Shown here in pieces: positions 1 through 5,913 of a DNA stretch of 6,996 bases. How positions within the stretch are numbered: position 1 is the stretch's first letter; every line of letters starts with the position of its first letter. Below the pieces are notes generated by a model. The model was given only the letters and a program-made list of their open reading frames with translations. It was not told the DNA's origin and did no database searches. The stretch covers positions 1 to 6,996 of the forward strand of contig CABSMK010000091.1 of NCBI GenBank assembly GCA_902478825.1, given 5' to 3'. Both the position numbers and the translations under genes were made by a program. The DNA comes from an uncultured Collinsella sp. (GTDB taxonomy: Bacteria > Actinomycetota > Coriobacteriia > Coriobacteriales > Coriobacteriaceae).

Positions 1-17
1 ATGTGTATAAGAGACAG
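1..17 (+). other. Sequencing adapter remnant (Tn5/Nextera mosaic end)
   Basis: The first 17 bases, ATGTGTATAAGAGACAG, match the 19-base Tn5 mosaic end used in Nextera libraries, minus its first two bases (AG). This is library-derived sequence, not genome. It creates a false start codon at base 1 and, in frame, the false peptide start MCIRDR. Genomic sequence starts at about base 18. Confidence 0.96.
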
Positions 18-108
18 GGTCTATGCCGTCCTCTTTTCATGCCAATTTGTTCGCTCTGGTGCCCGCTCGCTGGCATTACCAAAACATCGGCGGTCCAATA
101 ACGATCCC

Positions 109-185
109 TTGGGGACGGAGGAAAAATAGTCATTGGGGACGTTCTTGTTTGACTAGTCGTTTAAGAACGTCCCCGATGACTATTT
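109..185. repeat. REP/MITE-like imperfect palindrome
   Basis: The arms at 124-146 and 163-185 are 23 bases each and complementary at 22 of 23 positions. The one exception (T133 or T134 region opposite C in the reverse complement) can form a G-U pair in RNA. The 16-base loop (147-162) contains its own palindrome, GACTAGTC, at 151-158. The string TTGGGGACG occurs directly repeated at 109-117 and 133-141, and its core recurs inverted in the right arm. Such GGGGACG-rich palindromes resemble REP elements mobilised by RAYT (Y1-type) transposases; that assignment is inference from shape and recollection. No transposase gene is present, so it would be a non-autonomous copy. As RNA it would form a very stable hairpin, but no T-run follows, so it is not a classical terminator. 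Confidence 0.6.
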
Positions 186-240
186 GAATTGCTAATTTGT
201 GCGGGTTGTGGTTTTGTGACCTGCTGAAATTTAGGATACT

Positions 241-276
241 GTACATCTGTACGTTAACTCATCTTCGTAGTATATT
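241..276 (+). promoter_or_regulatory. Possible promoter with palindromic operator-like site
   Basis: GTACA-TC-TGTAC at 241-252 is a perfect 5-bp inverted repeat with a 2-base centre, of the kind bound by small dimeric repressors. A plausible -10 box, TATATT, lies at 271-276. The -35 region placed 17 bases upstream (TGTACG, 248-253) is weak and overlaps the palindrome, so a bound protein would block RNA polymerase. An alternative promoter is TTGTGA (214-219) with GATACT (235-240), although its 15-base spacing is short. No regulator gene is in the window, so the cognate protein is unknown. Confidence 0.28.
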
Positions 277-295
277 GCTACCCGCAAAACTCAAC

Positions 296-336
296 ACCAT
301 TGTGCTTTGAGACGTTAAAGCGCCTACTACAATGGT
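296..336 (+). promoter_or_regulatory. Two-part stem-loop covering the first possible start codon
   Basis: ACCATTGT (296-303) is perfectly complementary to ACAATGGT (329-336), which contains the ATG at 332. Stacked directly inside is a second perfect stem, GCTTT (304-308) with AAAGC (317-321), closed by an 8-base loop. A 7-base bulge (322-328) sits on the 3' side. In mRNA this would be 13 base pairs hiding the ATG at 332. Either translation from 332 is controlled by the structure, or the true start is further downstream (for example GTG at 383) and the hairpin is a 5' UTR or attenuation element. No T-run follows it. Confidence 0.4.
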
Positions 337-3148
337 TGTCGATAGTACGATTCGATTTAACGACAGGATGGATGGTCCAAGCGTGAGTCTCGGCAGCAAA
401 CTATCCAATGCAAAGGTGTCCTTTGCGATATTTAAGCGCGACATTAAGCGACTGCTTGTGAACCCCGTCGCCCTGGTGGTTACCCTAGGCGTGTGCGTTA
501 TTCCCTCGCTGTATGCCTGGTATAACATCGTGGCAAACTGGGATCCGTATGGAAACACCCAAGGCATCAAGATTGCTATCGCCAACAACGATCGAGGCAC
601 CCAAAACGACTTGGTGGGTGAGCTCAACGCTGGCGACAAAGTGGTCGACCAGCTCAAGGAGAATCATCAGTTGGGCTGGACGTTCGTCGACTCGACGGCC
701 GATGCCAAGGAGGGCGTCGAGAGCGGCGAGTACTATGCCGCTATCGTGATTCCCAAGAACTTCTCGGATAACCTGGTTTCGATGCTCGACGGCAACTACC
801 ATCAGCCCAAGCTCACGTACTACGTCAATGAGAAGAAGAGCGCCATTGCGCCCAAGGTTACCGATACCGGTGCAAACACCATCGAGGAGCAGATCAACTC
901 GGAATTTGTCTCTACGGTAGGCAAGACTGTTGCCGGTATCGCCAAGGATGCCGGTGTCGATTTAAAGGACAAGGCAACCCAGACTCAGGACTCGCTGGCA
1001 AGTTCGGTGTCCGAGGCGTCCGACACCTTGGGCGAGGTGCGCGATTCGATTGGCGATATGAATGCCGCCATCGATAAGACGAGTGGCGCTATCGCCTCGG
1101 CTGATGCGGCACTTGCCGGCTTGCAAGGCCAGGCACCGTCGCTGACGCAGGCGATCTCCCAGGGCAACGACCTGCTGAGCGAAGCTCGCACCACGGCGGG
1201 CAACTCCATCACCTCGCTCTCCAAGGCGCTCTCGGAAGGCAGCCTTGCGCTCACCAAGACGTCGGCCTCTGCGAACGCTGCCATCGGCAAGCTGACGGGC
1301 GCGGTCACATCTACGACCACCCGTATCGACAACTCGCTCGAGTCTCTTCAAGCGACGATCGACCACAATAAGGCCGTTATCGGGCACTTGGAGATTCTCG
1401 CCAATGACACGTCGACAGGTTCCGAGGAAATTGACGCGCGCATTGTATCGACCATCGATTTGCTTCGAGAGCAGAATGAAAAGCTTCAGAGCATCAAGGA
1501 CGGTCTGTCCGCGCAGTCGAGCGCCATGGCGAATGACGCAGCGGCTGTTTCGGGTGCCAGTGACGCTATCAATAACGCAATTCATGCCGGTGCGACCAAC
1601 CTTGGCCAAGCCCAGACGGACTTGGGCCAAAACGCGCTGCCGAAGGCCTCGAGCGCGCTCGACTCTTTTGCTGCCGTTTCGGGCGACCTGACCGGTATCG
1701 TCTCGGGTATGACACCTACACTTGCAAATGCGCGCGGCACGTTGGCGCAGCTTAGCGCTACGCTCGGCCAGGCCAAGACCACGCTGTCCCAGACCGATTC
1801 CTCGCTTGCCAAGGTCCAGGACAAGCTCGCAACCGCCGCCAACGACATCGCGGCGCTACAGACCTCCGAGTCCATGGGCGAGCTGGCCGATCTGATGGGC
1901 GTCGACGTCAATGACGTCGCAGACTTCATGGCATCTCCGGTTGAGCTCGCGTCCAAGTCGATCTATCCGGTTAAGAGCTTCGGCTCGGGCATTGCCCCGT
2001 TCTATACCAACCTGGCGCTTTGGGTGGGCGGCTATGTGCTCATCGCCATCTACAAGCTCGAGGTCGACCGTGAAGGTGTTGGCAGCTTTACGGCGCGCCA
2101 AGGCTACTTTGGCCGCTGGTTGCTCATGGTGATCCTGGGCGCGTTGCAGGCCATCATCGTTACGGTGGGTGATCTGGTCATTGGCGTACAGTGCGTCAAC
2201 CCGCTGCTGTTCGTGCTGGGCGGCATCGCCATCTCGTTTACGTACGTCAACATCATTTACGCGCTGTCCACTACGTTTAAGCACATCGGCAAGGCAATCG
2301 GCGTCATTCTGGTTATCGTGCAGATTCCGGGTTCATCGGGCATGTACCCCATCGAGATGATGCCTGGCTTCTTCCAGTGGCTGCACCCACTGCTGCCCTT
2401 TACCTACGGCATCAATCTGCTGCGCGAGACGGTCGGCGGCATGTACTCGTTTAACTACCTGTTTAACCTGTGCATTCTGGGCGTGTTCTTGATCGTGGCG
2501 CTCTTTATCGGCCTGCAGCTGCGTCCGCTGCTGCTCAACCTTAACCTGCTCTTTGATAAACAGCTCTCCACGACCGGTATGATGATTTGCGAGTCCAACG
2601 ACCTGCCGCGCCAGCGCTACTCGCTGCGCACGGCCATGCGCGTCATGCTCGATTCCGATTCGTACCGTCGCGAACTGCTCGATCATGCGGTCGCCTTTGA
2701 ACATCGCTACCCGTACTACATCAAGGGCGGTTTTGCCGCCGTGGTGGGCGTTCAGGTCCTGCTCTTTGTCCTGTCGACGGTTCTCGATATCGACAATAAC
2801 GGCAAGATCATCCTGCTTGTCATTTGGATCATCTCGGTTATTGCCATCTGCGGCTGGCTGATCAATATCGAATATATCCGAGCGAGCCTCAATACCCAGA
2901 TGCGCATCTCGGCGCTTTCGGATGAGGACCTGCGTCGCGAGATGCGCGAACACACGGCCGCCATTCCTGCCGCCCGCCACATGTTTGGCCTCAACGCCAG
3001 CGAGCGTGGTGCCAAGGGCGGCGATCAGTCCACGGGCCGCTTGCCGCATATCGGCTCGCACCATAAATCTCAGGGCAGCGACAGCACAGCCACAAATGAT
3101 GGAGATACCACCGCGCTTGGCAAGCACTCCAAAGGAGGTGAGGCATAA
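332..3148 (+). CDS. YhgE/Pip family membrane protein, long form (938 aa)
   Basis: This is a polytopic envelope protein of the YhgE/Pip family. The family includes Lactococcus Pip, a phage infection receptor, and is related to EsaA of type VIIb secretion; its membrane bundle resembles ABC-2 permeases. The first membrane helix lies at about residues 45-66 and is followed by the family signature PSLYAWYN (58-65) and WDPYGNT (70-76). Residues 215-530 form a long Ala/Ser/Thr-rich helical region, probably coiled coil and outside the cell. Membrane helices follow at about 555-575, 596-618, 625-647, 653-672 and 710-730, with the conserved GSSGMYPIEM stretch after the fifth. Unlike its neighbour, it continues with a cytoplasmic segment, two further helices (about 800-818 and 826-846) and a roughly 90-residue hydrophilic tail with several His. 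No ATPase motif is present. The start is uncertain: ATG 332 and ATG 368 lack a Shine-Dalgarno, while GTG 383 has AGGATGG (365-371) upstream. The family call is firm; the substrate is unknown. Confidence 0.9.
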   Translation: MVVDSTIRFNDRMDGPSVSLGSKLSNAKVSFAIFKRDIKRLLVNPVALVVTLGVCVIPSLYAWYNIVANWDPYGNTQGIKIAIANNDRGTQNDLVGELNAGDKVVDQLKENHQLGWTFVDSTADAKEGVESGEYYAAIVIPKNFSDNLVSMLDGNYHQPKLTYYVNEKKSAIAPKVTDTGANTIEEQINSEFVSTVGKTVAGIAKDAGVDLKDKATQTQDSLASSVSEASDTLGEVRDSIGDMNAAIDKTSGAIASADAALAGLQGQAPSLTQAISQGNDLLSEARTTAGNSITSLSKALSEGSLALTKTSASANAAIGKLTGAVTSTTTRIDNSLESLQATIDHNKAVIGHLEILANDTSTGSEEIDARIVSTIDLLREQNEKLQSIKDGLSAQSSAMANDAAAVSGASDAINNAIHAGATNLGQAQTDLGQNALPKASSALDSFAAVSGDLTGIVSGMTPTLANARGTLAQLSATLGQAKTTLSQTDSSLAKVQDKLATAANDIAALQTSESMGELADLMGVDVNDVADFMASPVELASKSIYPVKSFGSGIAPFYTNLALWVGGYVLIAIYKLEVDREGVGSFTARQGYFGRWLLMVILGALQAIIVTVGDLVIGVQCVNPLLFVLGGIAISFTYVNIIYALSTTFKHIGKAIGVILVIVQIPGSSGMYPIEMMPGFFQWLHPLLPFTYGINLLRETVGGMYSFNYLFNLCILGVFLIVALFIGLQLRPLLLNLNLLFDKQLSTTGMMICESNDLPRQRYSLRTAMRVMLDSDSYRRELLDHAVAFEHRYPYYIKGGFAAVVGVQVLLFVLSTVLDIDNNGKIILLVIWIISVIAICGWLINIEYIRASLNTQMRISALSDEDLRREMREHTAAIPAARHMFGLNASERGAKGGDQSTGRLPHIGSHHKSQGSDSTATNDGDTTALGKHSKGGEA
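3131..3140 (+). promoter_or_regulatory. Strong Shine-Dalgarno inside the end of the upstream gene
   Basis: AAAGGAGGTG is close to the full anti-16S complement and lies about 8-10 bases before ATG 3149. It sits within the last codons of the first YhgE/Pip gene and helps encode its C-terminal KGGEA. The upstream stop TAA (3146-3148) is immediately followed by the ATG (3149-3151). Ribosomes terminating on the first gene can therefore reinitiate on the second, which argues for one transcript and matched protein amounts. Confidence 0.85.
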
Positions 3149-5338
3149 ATGAAGAACATCCTGCATCTGTTTAAGCGCGATGTCCAAAACGTGTCTCGCT
3201 CCGTGATCGGCTTGGTTGTCGTGATGGGCCTCATTATCGTACCGTGTCTGTACGCGTGGTTTAACATCGCCGGCAGCTGGGATCCGTACGGCAACACCGG
3301 CAATCTTAAGATCGCCGTGGTCAACACCGATGAGGGTTACGAGAGCGATTTGATCCCCGTCGAGGTTAACGTGGGCGAAAACGTGACCGCCACCCTACGC
3401 GGCAACGAGAGCTTCGATTGGGTTGTGCTCAACAATCGCGAAAAGGCTATCGAGGGCGTTAAGTCGGGCGCGTACTATGCTGCCGTCGTTATCCCCAAAA
3501 CGTTTAGCGCTGACATGATGACGCTTTTCTCGACCGACGTGAAGCATGCCGATATCGAGTTCTACGAGAATCAGAAGGCCAACGCCATTGCGCAGATCGT
3601 GACCGAGAAGGGTTCGAGCGCCGTCCAGAGCCAGGTTAACAAAACTTTTACCGAGACCATTACGACGATCGGTCTTAAGACGGTGTCCAGCCTGCTCGAT
3701 TACATGAGCACCGACCAGGTGGGTAACTTTATCGCCAACCTGTCCTCGACGCTCGGCGATTCGATTGAGGACCTGCGAGACGTTCGGGCAAATGCTTCGT
3801 CGCTGGCGGGCATTTTGAGCTCCACGTCCGATTCGCTGACGTCGGCGAGCGGCATGCTCAAGCAGACGGGCACGGTCGATGAGTCAACGAAGCAGCTGAT
3901 GGAGCATGTCAAGAGCGGTATTAGCGATTCCAAGGAAGCGCTGAAGGACGCCAACGACGCCATCAATGCCGCGATTGACGGAAGCGCGGGCTCGTTTGAC
4001 AACGTGTCCGCCGAGCTTGCGAAGGCATTTGATGCCGCGAATCAACATGTCGACCTTACAGTGTCCCAGCTCAACGATGCCGCGGCGGCGCTCAACACGC
4101 GTGCCGACGATATCGACGCCACGGCCGACCAGCTCCGCAGCTTTGCCGATCAGGTGACTGACGAAAAACTCCAGGACAGCCTCAAGTCTGTGGCAACATC
4201 GCTGAGCAGGATTGCTGTGGAGTATCGCAACAACGCCAAGGACTTGACGGCCACCGCGAAGTCTCTCTCTGACAGCATGGCAGAGGTTAATAAGTCGCGT
4301 GCCGAGGTCGATCAGGCAATCGCGGATGCCAAGGCTGGTATCTCGGGCGCCAAGACTGACTACGACTCTACGTTTTCGGCCAAGGCAAAGGAGCTCAAGA
4401 AGACCATCTCGGGCGTTTTGGATTCGCTGAACGGTATTTCGAACGATCTGGATAGTGCTGTTGCTGGCCTGACCGACGCATCCGGTTCGCTGGCAAAGGG
4501 CCTCTCCAAGGCTGCAAAGCTGGTCAACAAGGCTTCTGATCAGCTGGGCGAGGCGTCGGACAAGATCAGTGCGTTTAAGGACGAGCTCGACGGCGCCTTG
4601 ATGTCGGATGACCTCGCTACGATCAAGACGATGATCGGCAATGATCCCGAGGGTCTGGCCGTGTCGCTTTCCGGCCCCGTCGCGCTCGATCGCAAGCCGG
4701 TCTATCCGATCCGCAACTACGGTTCGGCCATGGCACCGTTCTACACGATTCTGTCGCTCTGGGTGGGCTCGATTGTGCTGGCGGCCATGATGAAGGTCTC
4801 GGTTGACGATGAGCTTATCAACGAGCTCATCCCCGTGCGCCTGCACGAGATCTACCTGGGCCGCTACCTGTTCTTTGGCGGTCTGGCCCTGCTGCAGGCA
4901 ACGCTCGTGTGTGCGGGCGACATCCTGTTCTTTGGCATCCAGTGCGACGACCCGCTGCAGTTTGTGCTGGCGGGCTGGGTCGCGAGTCTCGTGTTCTCCA
5001 ATATCGTCTACACGCTTACGGTTTCGTTTGGCGATATCGGCAAGGCGCTCGCCGTCGTGCTGCTGGTCATGCAGGTCGGCGGTTCGGGCGGCACGTTCCC
5101 CATCGAGATGACCGGCCCCGTGTTCCAGGCGATCTATCCGTTCCTGCCGTTCACCCACGGCATCAACGCCATGCATGCCGCCATGGCCGGTGCGTACCAC
5201 ATGGAGTACTGGATTGAGCTAGGCATTCTGGCGAGCTATCTGATTCCGTCACTGGCACTGGGCGTCGTCTTCCGCCGCCCGGTCATCAAAGCCAACGACT
5301 GGATCATCGAAAAACTGGAATCAACAAAGCTAATTTAG
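3149..5338 (+). CDS. YhgE/Pip family membrane protein, short form (729 aa)
   Basis: This is the second YhgE/Pip protein and has the canonical family layout. One helix at about residues 17-39 leads into the signature PCLYAWFN (32-39) and WDPYGNT (44-50), both shared with the upstream protein. Residues 195-500 are a long helical, coiled-coil-like outer region rich in Ala, Ser, Asp and Lys. It has little evident identity to the same region upstream beyond composition. The C-terminal bundle opens with PVYPIRNYGSAMAPFYT (517-533), with helices at about 530-549, 574-596, 603-624, 630-650 and 688-708. The GSGGTFPIEM stretch after the fifth helix aligns with the upstream copy. The protein ends 21 residues after the last helix and lacks the extra two helices and tail of its partner. 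The start is well supported by the Shine-Dalgarno at 3131-3140. A role as partner of the upstream protein is inferred from zero spacing and shared architecture. Without T7SS genes nearby I do not call it EsaA. Confidence 0.92.
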   Translation: MKNILHLFKRDVQNVSRSVIGLVVVMGLIIVPCLYAWFNIAGSWDPYGNTGNLKIAVVNTDEGYESDLIPVEVNVGENVTATLRGNESFDWVVLNNREKAIEGVKSGAYYAAVVIPKTFSADMMTLFSTDVKHADIEFYENQKANAIAQIVTEKGSSAVQSQVNKTFTETITTIGLKTVSSLLDYMSTDQVGNFIANLSSTLGDSIEDLRDVRANASSLAGILSSTSDSLTSASGMLKQTGTVDESTKQLMEHVKSGISDSKEALKDANDAINAAIDGSAGSFDNVSAELAKAFDAANQHVDLTVSQLNDAAAALNTRADDIDATADQLRSFADQVTDEKLQDSLKSVATSLSRIAVEYRNNAKDLTATAKSLSDSMAEVNKSRAEVDQAIADAKAGISGAKTDYDSTFSAKAKELKKTISGVLDSLNGISNDLDSAVAGLTDASGSLAKGLSKAAKLVNKASDQLGEASDKISAFKDELDGALMSDDLATIKTMIGNDPEGLAVSLSGPVALDRKPVYPIRNYGSAMAPFYTILSLWVGSIVLAAMMKVSVDDELINELIPVRLHEIYLGRYLFFGGLALLQATLVCAGDILFFGIQCDDPLQFVLAGWVASLVFSNIVYTLTVSFGDIGKALAVVLLVMQVGGSGGTFPIEMTGPVFQAIYPFLPFTHGINAMHAAMAGAYHMEYWIELGILASYLIPSLALGVVFRRPVIKANDWIIEKLESTKLI

Positions 5339-5369
5339 TGCGGCAACGTTAACGCTGATGCAGCACTAA
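5335..5369 (+). terminator. Stem-loop at the operon end, weak terminator candidate
   Basis: TTAGTGC (5335-5341), which overlaps the stop codon of the second YhgE/Pip gene, pairs perfectly with GCACTAA (5363-5369). The loop holds smaller palindromes around CGTTAACG (5347-5354). No T-run follows the 3' arm, so intrinsic termination is doubtful. The original terminator may have been displaced by the insertion sequence that begins shortly downstream. Confidence 0.25.
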
Positions 5370-5752
5370 CGCCAGACACTATGACCCAATCCGAAGGCAC
5401 GGAAACGACAGGAGCCCCCGCTCGTGACCGCGGGTCGGGGCTGCGACAATGTTGTTGAAGTGCCAGAGGCGCAGCCGCGCCGCAACGAGGTTGGGAGGCT
5501 CCCGTGCCTAGATATTCTACCGCCTTCGGAATGGACGTACACCTCAGGTCCACCACCGTCTGCGCGCTCGACGCGGAGACGGGCGAGGCCGTGACGAGGA
5601 GGTTCCGCGGCAACCCCTGGGGCGAGGTCGCGGAGTGGATGTCGGGCTTCCCCGGCCCGTCGCTCGCCGCCTACGAGAGCGGCTACCTCGGCTTCGCCCC
5701 GCAGAGGGAGCTCTCCGGGCTCGGCGTCGACTGCGTCGTCGCGGCCGTCTCC
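5370..5752 (+). mobile_element. IS110-family element, left part only, split by IS21-type insertion
   Basis: This stretch contains the upstream non-coding end and the first 83 codons of an IS110-type recombinase. The exact left boundary cannot be placed by eye because IS110 elements lack long terminal inverted repeats; it lies somewhere between the operon stop (5338) and about 5411. The right boundary is not an element end but an interruption: at 5753 the sequence switches to an IS21-type terminus. Codon choice differs from the YhgE/Pip genes. The rest of the element would be expected beyond the right end of the IS21 copy, outside this window. Confidence 0.72.
5411..5490 (+). ncRNA. Candidate IS110 bridge RNA region
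   Basis: IS110-group elements encode a structured bridge RNA in the non-coding end before the recombinase gene; its loops pair with target and donor DNA (known for IS621). This stretch sits in that position and is highly structured. AGCC (5413-5416) pairs with GGCT (5439-5442), and CCCGC (5417-5421) pairs with GCGGG (5430-5434), leaving a 4-base bulge. GGCGC (5468-5472) pairs with GCGCC (5477-5481) around a 4-base loop. I cannot define the RNA ends or the guide loops, and the target sequences needed for pairing are not available. The call rests on position and foldability only. Confidence 0.35.
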
Positions 5753-5758
5753 TGTTAG
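5504..5758 (+). pseudogene. IS110-family recombinase, 5' fragment
   Basis: This is the N-terminal part of a DEDD recombinase (RuvC-like fold) that catalyses bridge-RNA-guided transposition. The start GTG 5504 has GGGAGG at 5493-5498, five bases upstream. Residue D11 in GMDVH and E58 in AAYESGY fit the first two catalytic positions of the family (D11 and E60 in IS621). The third and fourth acidic residues, expected near 100-105, are missing. Family sequence continues to Ser83 (5750-5752). The final Cys codon (TGT) and stop (TAG) belong to the inserted IS21 terminus. The usual length is over 300 residues, so this 84-residue product cannot be catalytically complete. The family call is confident and the disruption is visible in the sequence. 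Confidence 0.82.
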
Positions 5759-5773
5759 CGCTACTGTAAAAAC

Positions 5774-5860
5774 AACCATTTTGACCAACGCTCAATAACC
5801 AATCATGCCAACGCAGTCCCGCCATTTGCGCCAACGCATTTTCACCATTTCCACCAACGC
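5774..5860 (+). repeat. Four direct repeats at exact 23-bp period (IS21 end)
   Basis: The repeat units lie at 5774-5791, 5797-5814, 5820-5837 and 5843-5860. Each carries CCATTT (CCAATC in the second unit) followed three bases later by an invariant CCAACGC. The CCAACGC starts are at 5785, 5808, 5831 and 5854, exactly 23 bases apart. IS21-family ends are known to carry several subterminal repeats that bind the transposase, and these sit where such sites are expected. They also lie immediately upstream of istA, so transposase binding could repress its own expression. Confidence 0.85.
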
Positions 5861-5913
5861 CGGGGCTTACGCTTCGATCGACGAGCGAACGATGCTTTCG
5901 GGAGGAGCGGGCC

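Larger units (their letters stand above)
18..331. other. Non-coding leader upstream of the YhgE/Pip operon
   Basis: I find no convincing gene here. One forward frame is open from base 1 to a stop at 127-129, but it starts in adapter and has no recognisable content. A reverse-strand ATG at 76 would run off the contig edge and has no Shine-Dalgarno. The region is more AT-rich than the downstream genes. It contains a long inverted repeat (124-185), a small palindrome beside a possible promoter (241-276) and a stem-loop reaching into the next gene (296-336). Whatever gene lies further upstream, including any divergent regulator, is outside the window. Confidence 0.7.

Noticed and set aside
22..76. 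Reverse-strand start (ATG at 76) of a divergent gene
   Set aside because: There is no Shine-Dalgarno upstream and fewer than 20 genomic codons before the adapter, which is too little to support a gene.
1..129. Open forward frame at the left edge as the end of an upstream gene
   Set aside because: Its first residues are translated adapter and the rest matches nothing I recognise; the region also runs into the inverted repeat.
124..185. Intrinsic transcription terminator
   Set aside because: The hairpin is strong but no T-run follows either arm, and the compound repeats fit a mobile palindromic element better.
2333..3187. Reverse-strand open frame (284 codons) opposite the end of the first YhgE/Pip gene
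   Set aside because: It has no Shine-Dalgarno or recognisable domain and lies entirely opposite conserved membrane segments of the forward gene.
3884..5200. Long reverse-strand open frame (438 codons) opposite the second YhgE/Pip gene
   Set aside because: It is a shadow of the forward gene in a GC-rich sequence: composition is dominated by Arg, His, Gly and Val, no family is recognisable, and the forward frame carries clear YhgE/Pip signatures.
332..5338. Type VIIb secretion locus, reading one protein as EsaA
   Set aside because: The architecture is related, but no EssB, EssC, EsaB or WXG100 gene is present in the window, so only the wider YhgE/Pip family can be supported.
5774..5860. Short regular repeats as a CRISPR array
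   Set aside because: The unit is only 18 bases within a 23-base period, leaving about 5 bases between units, so there is no room for spacers. The position fits an IS21 terminus.
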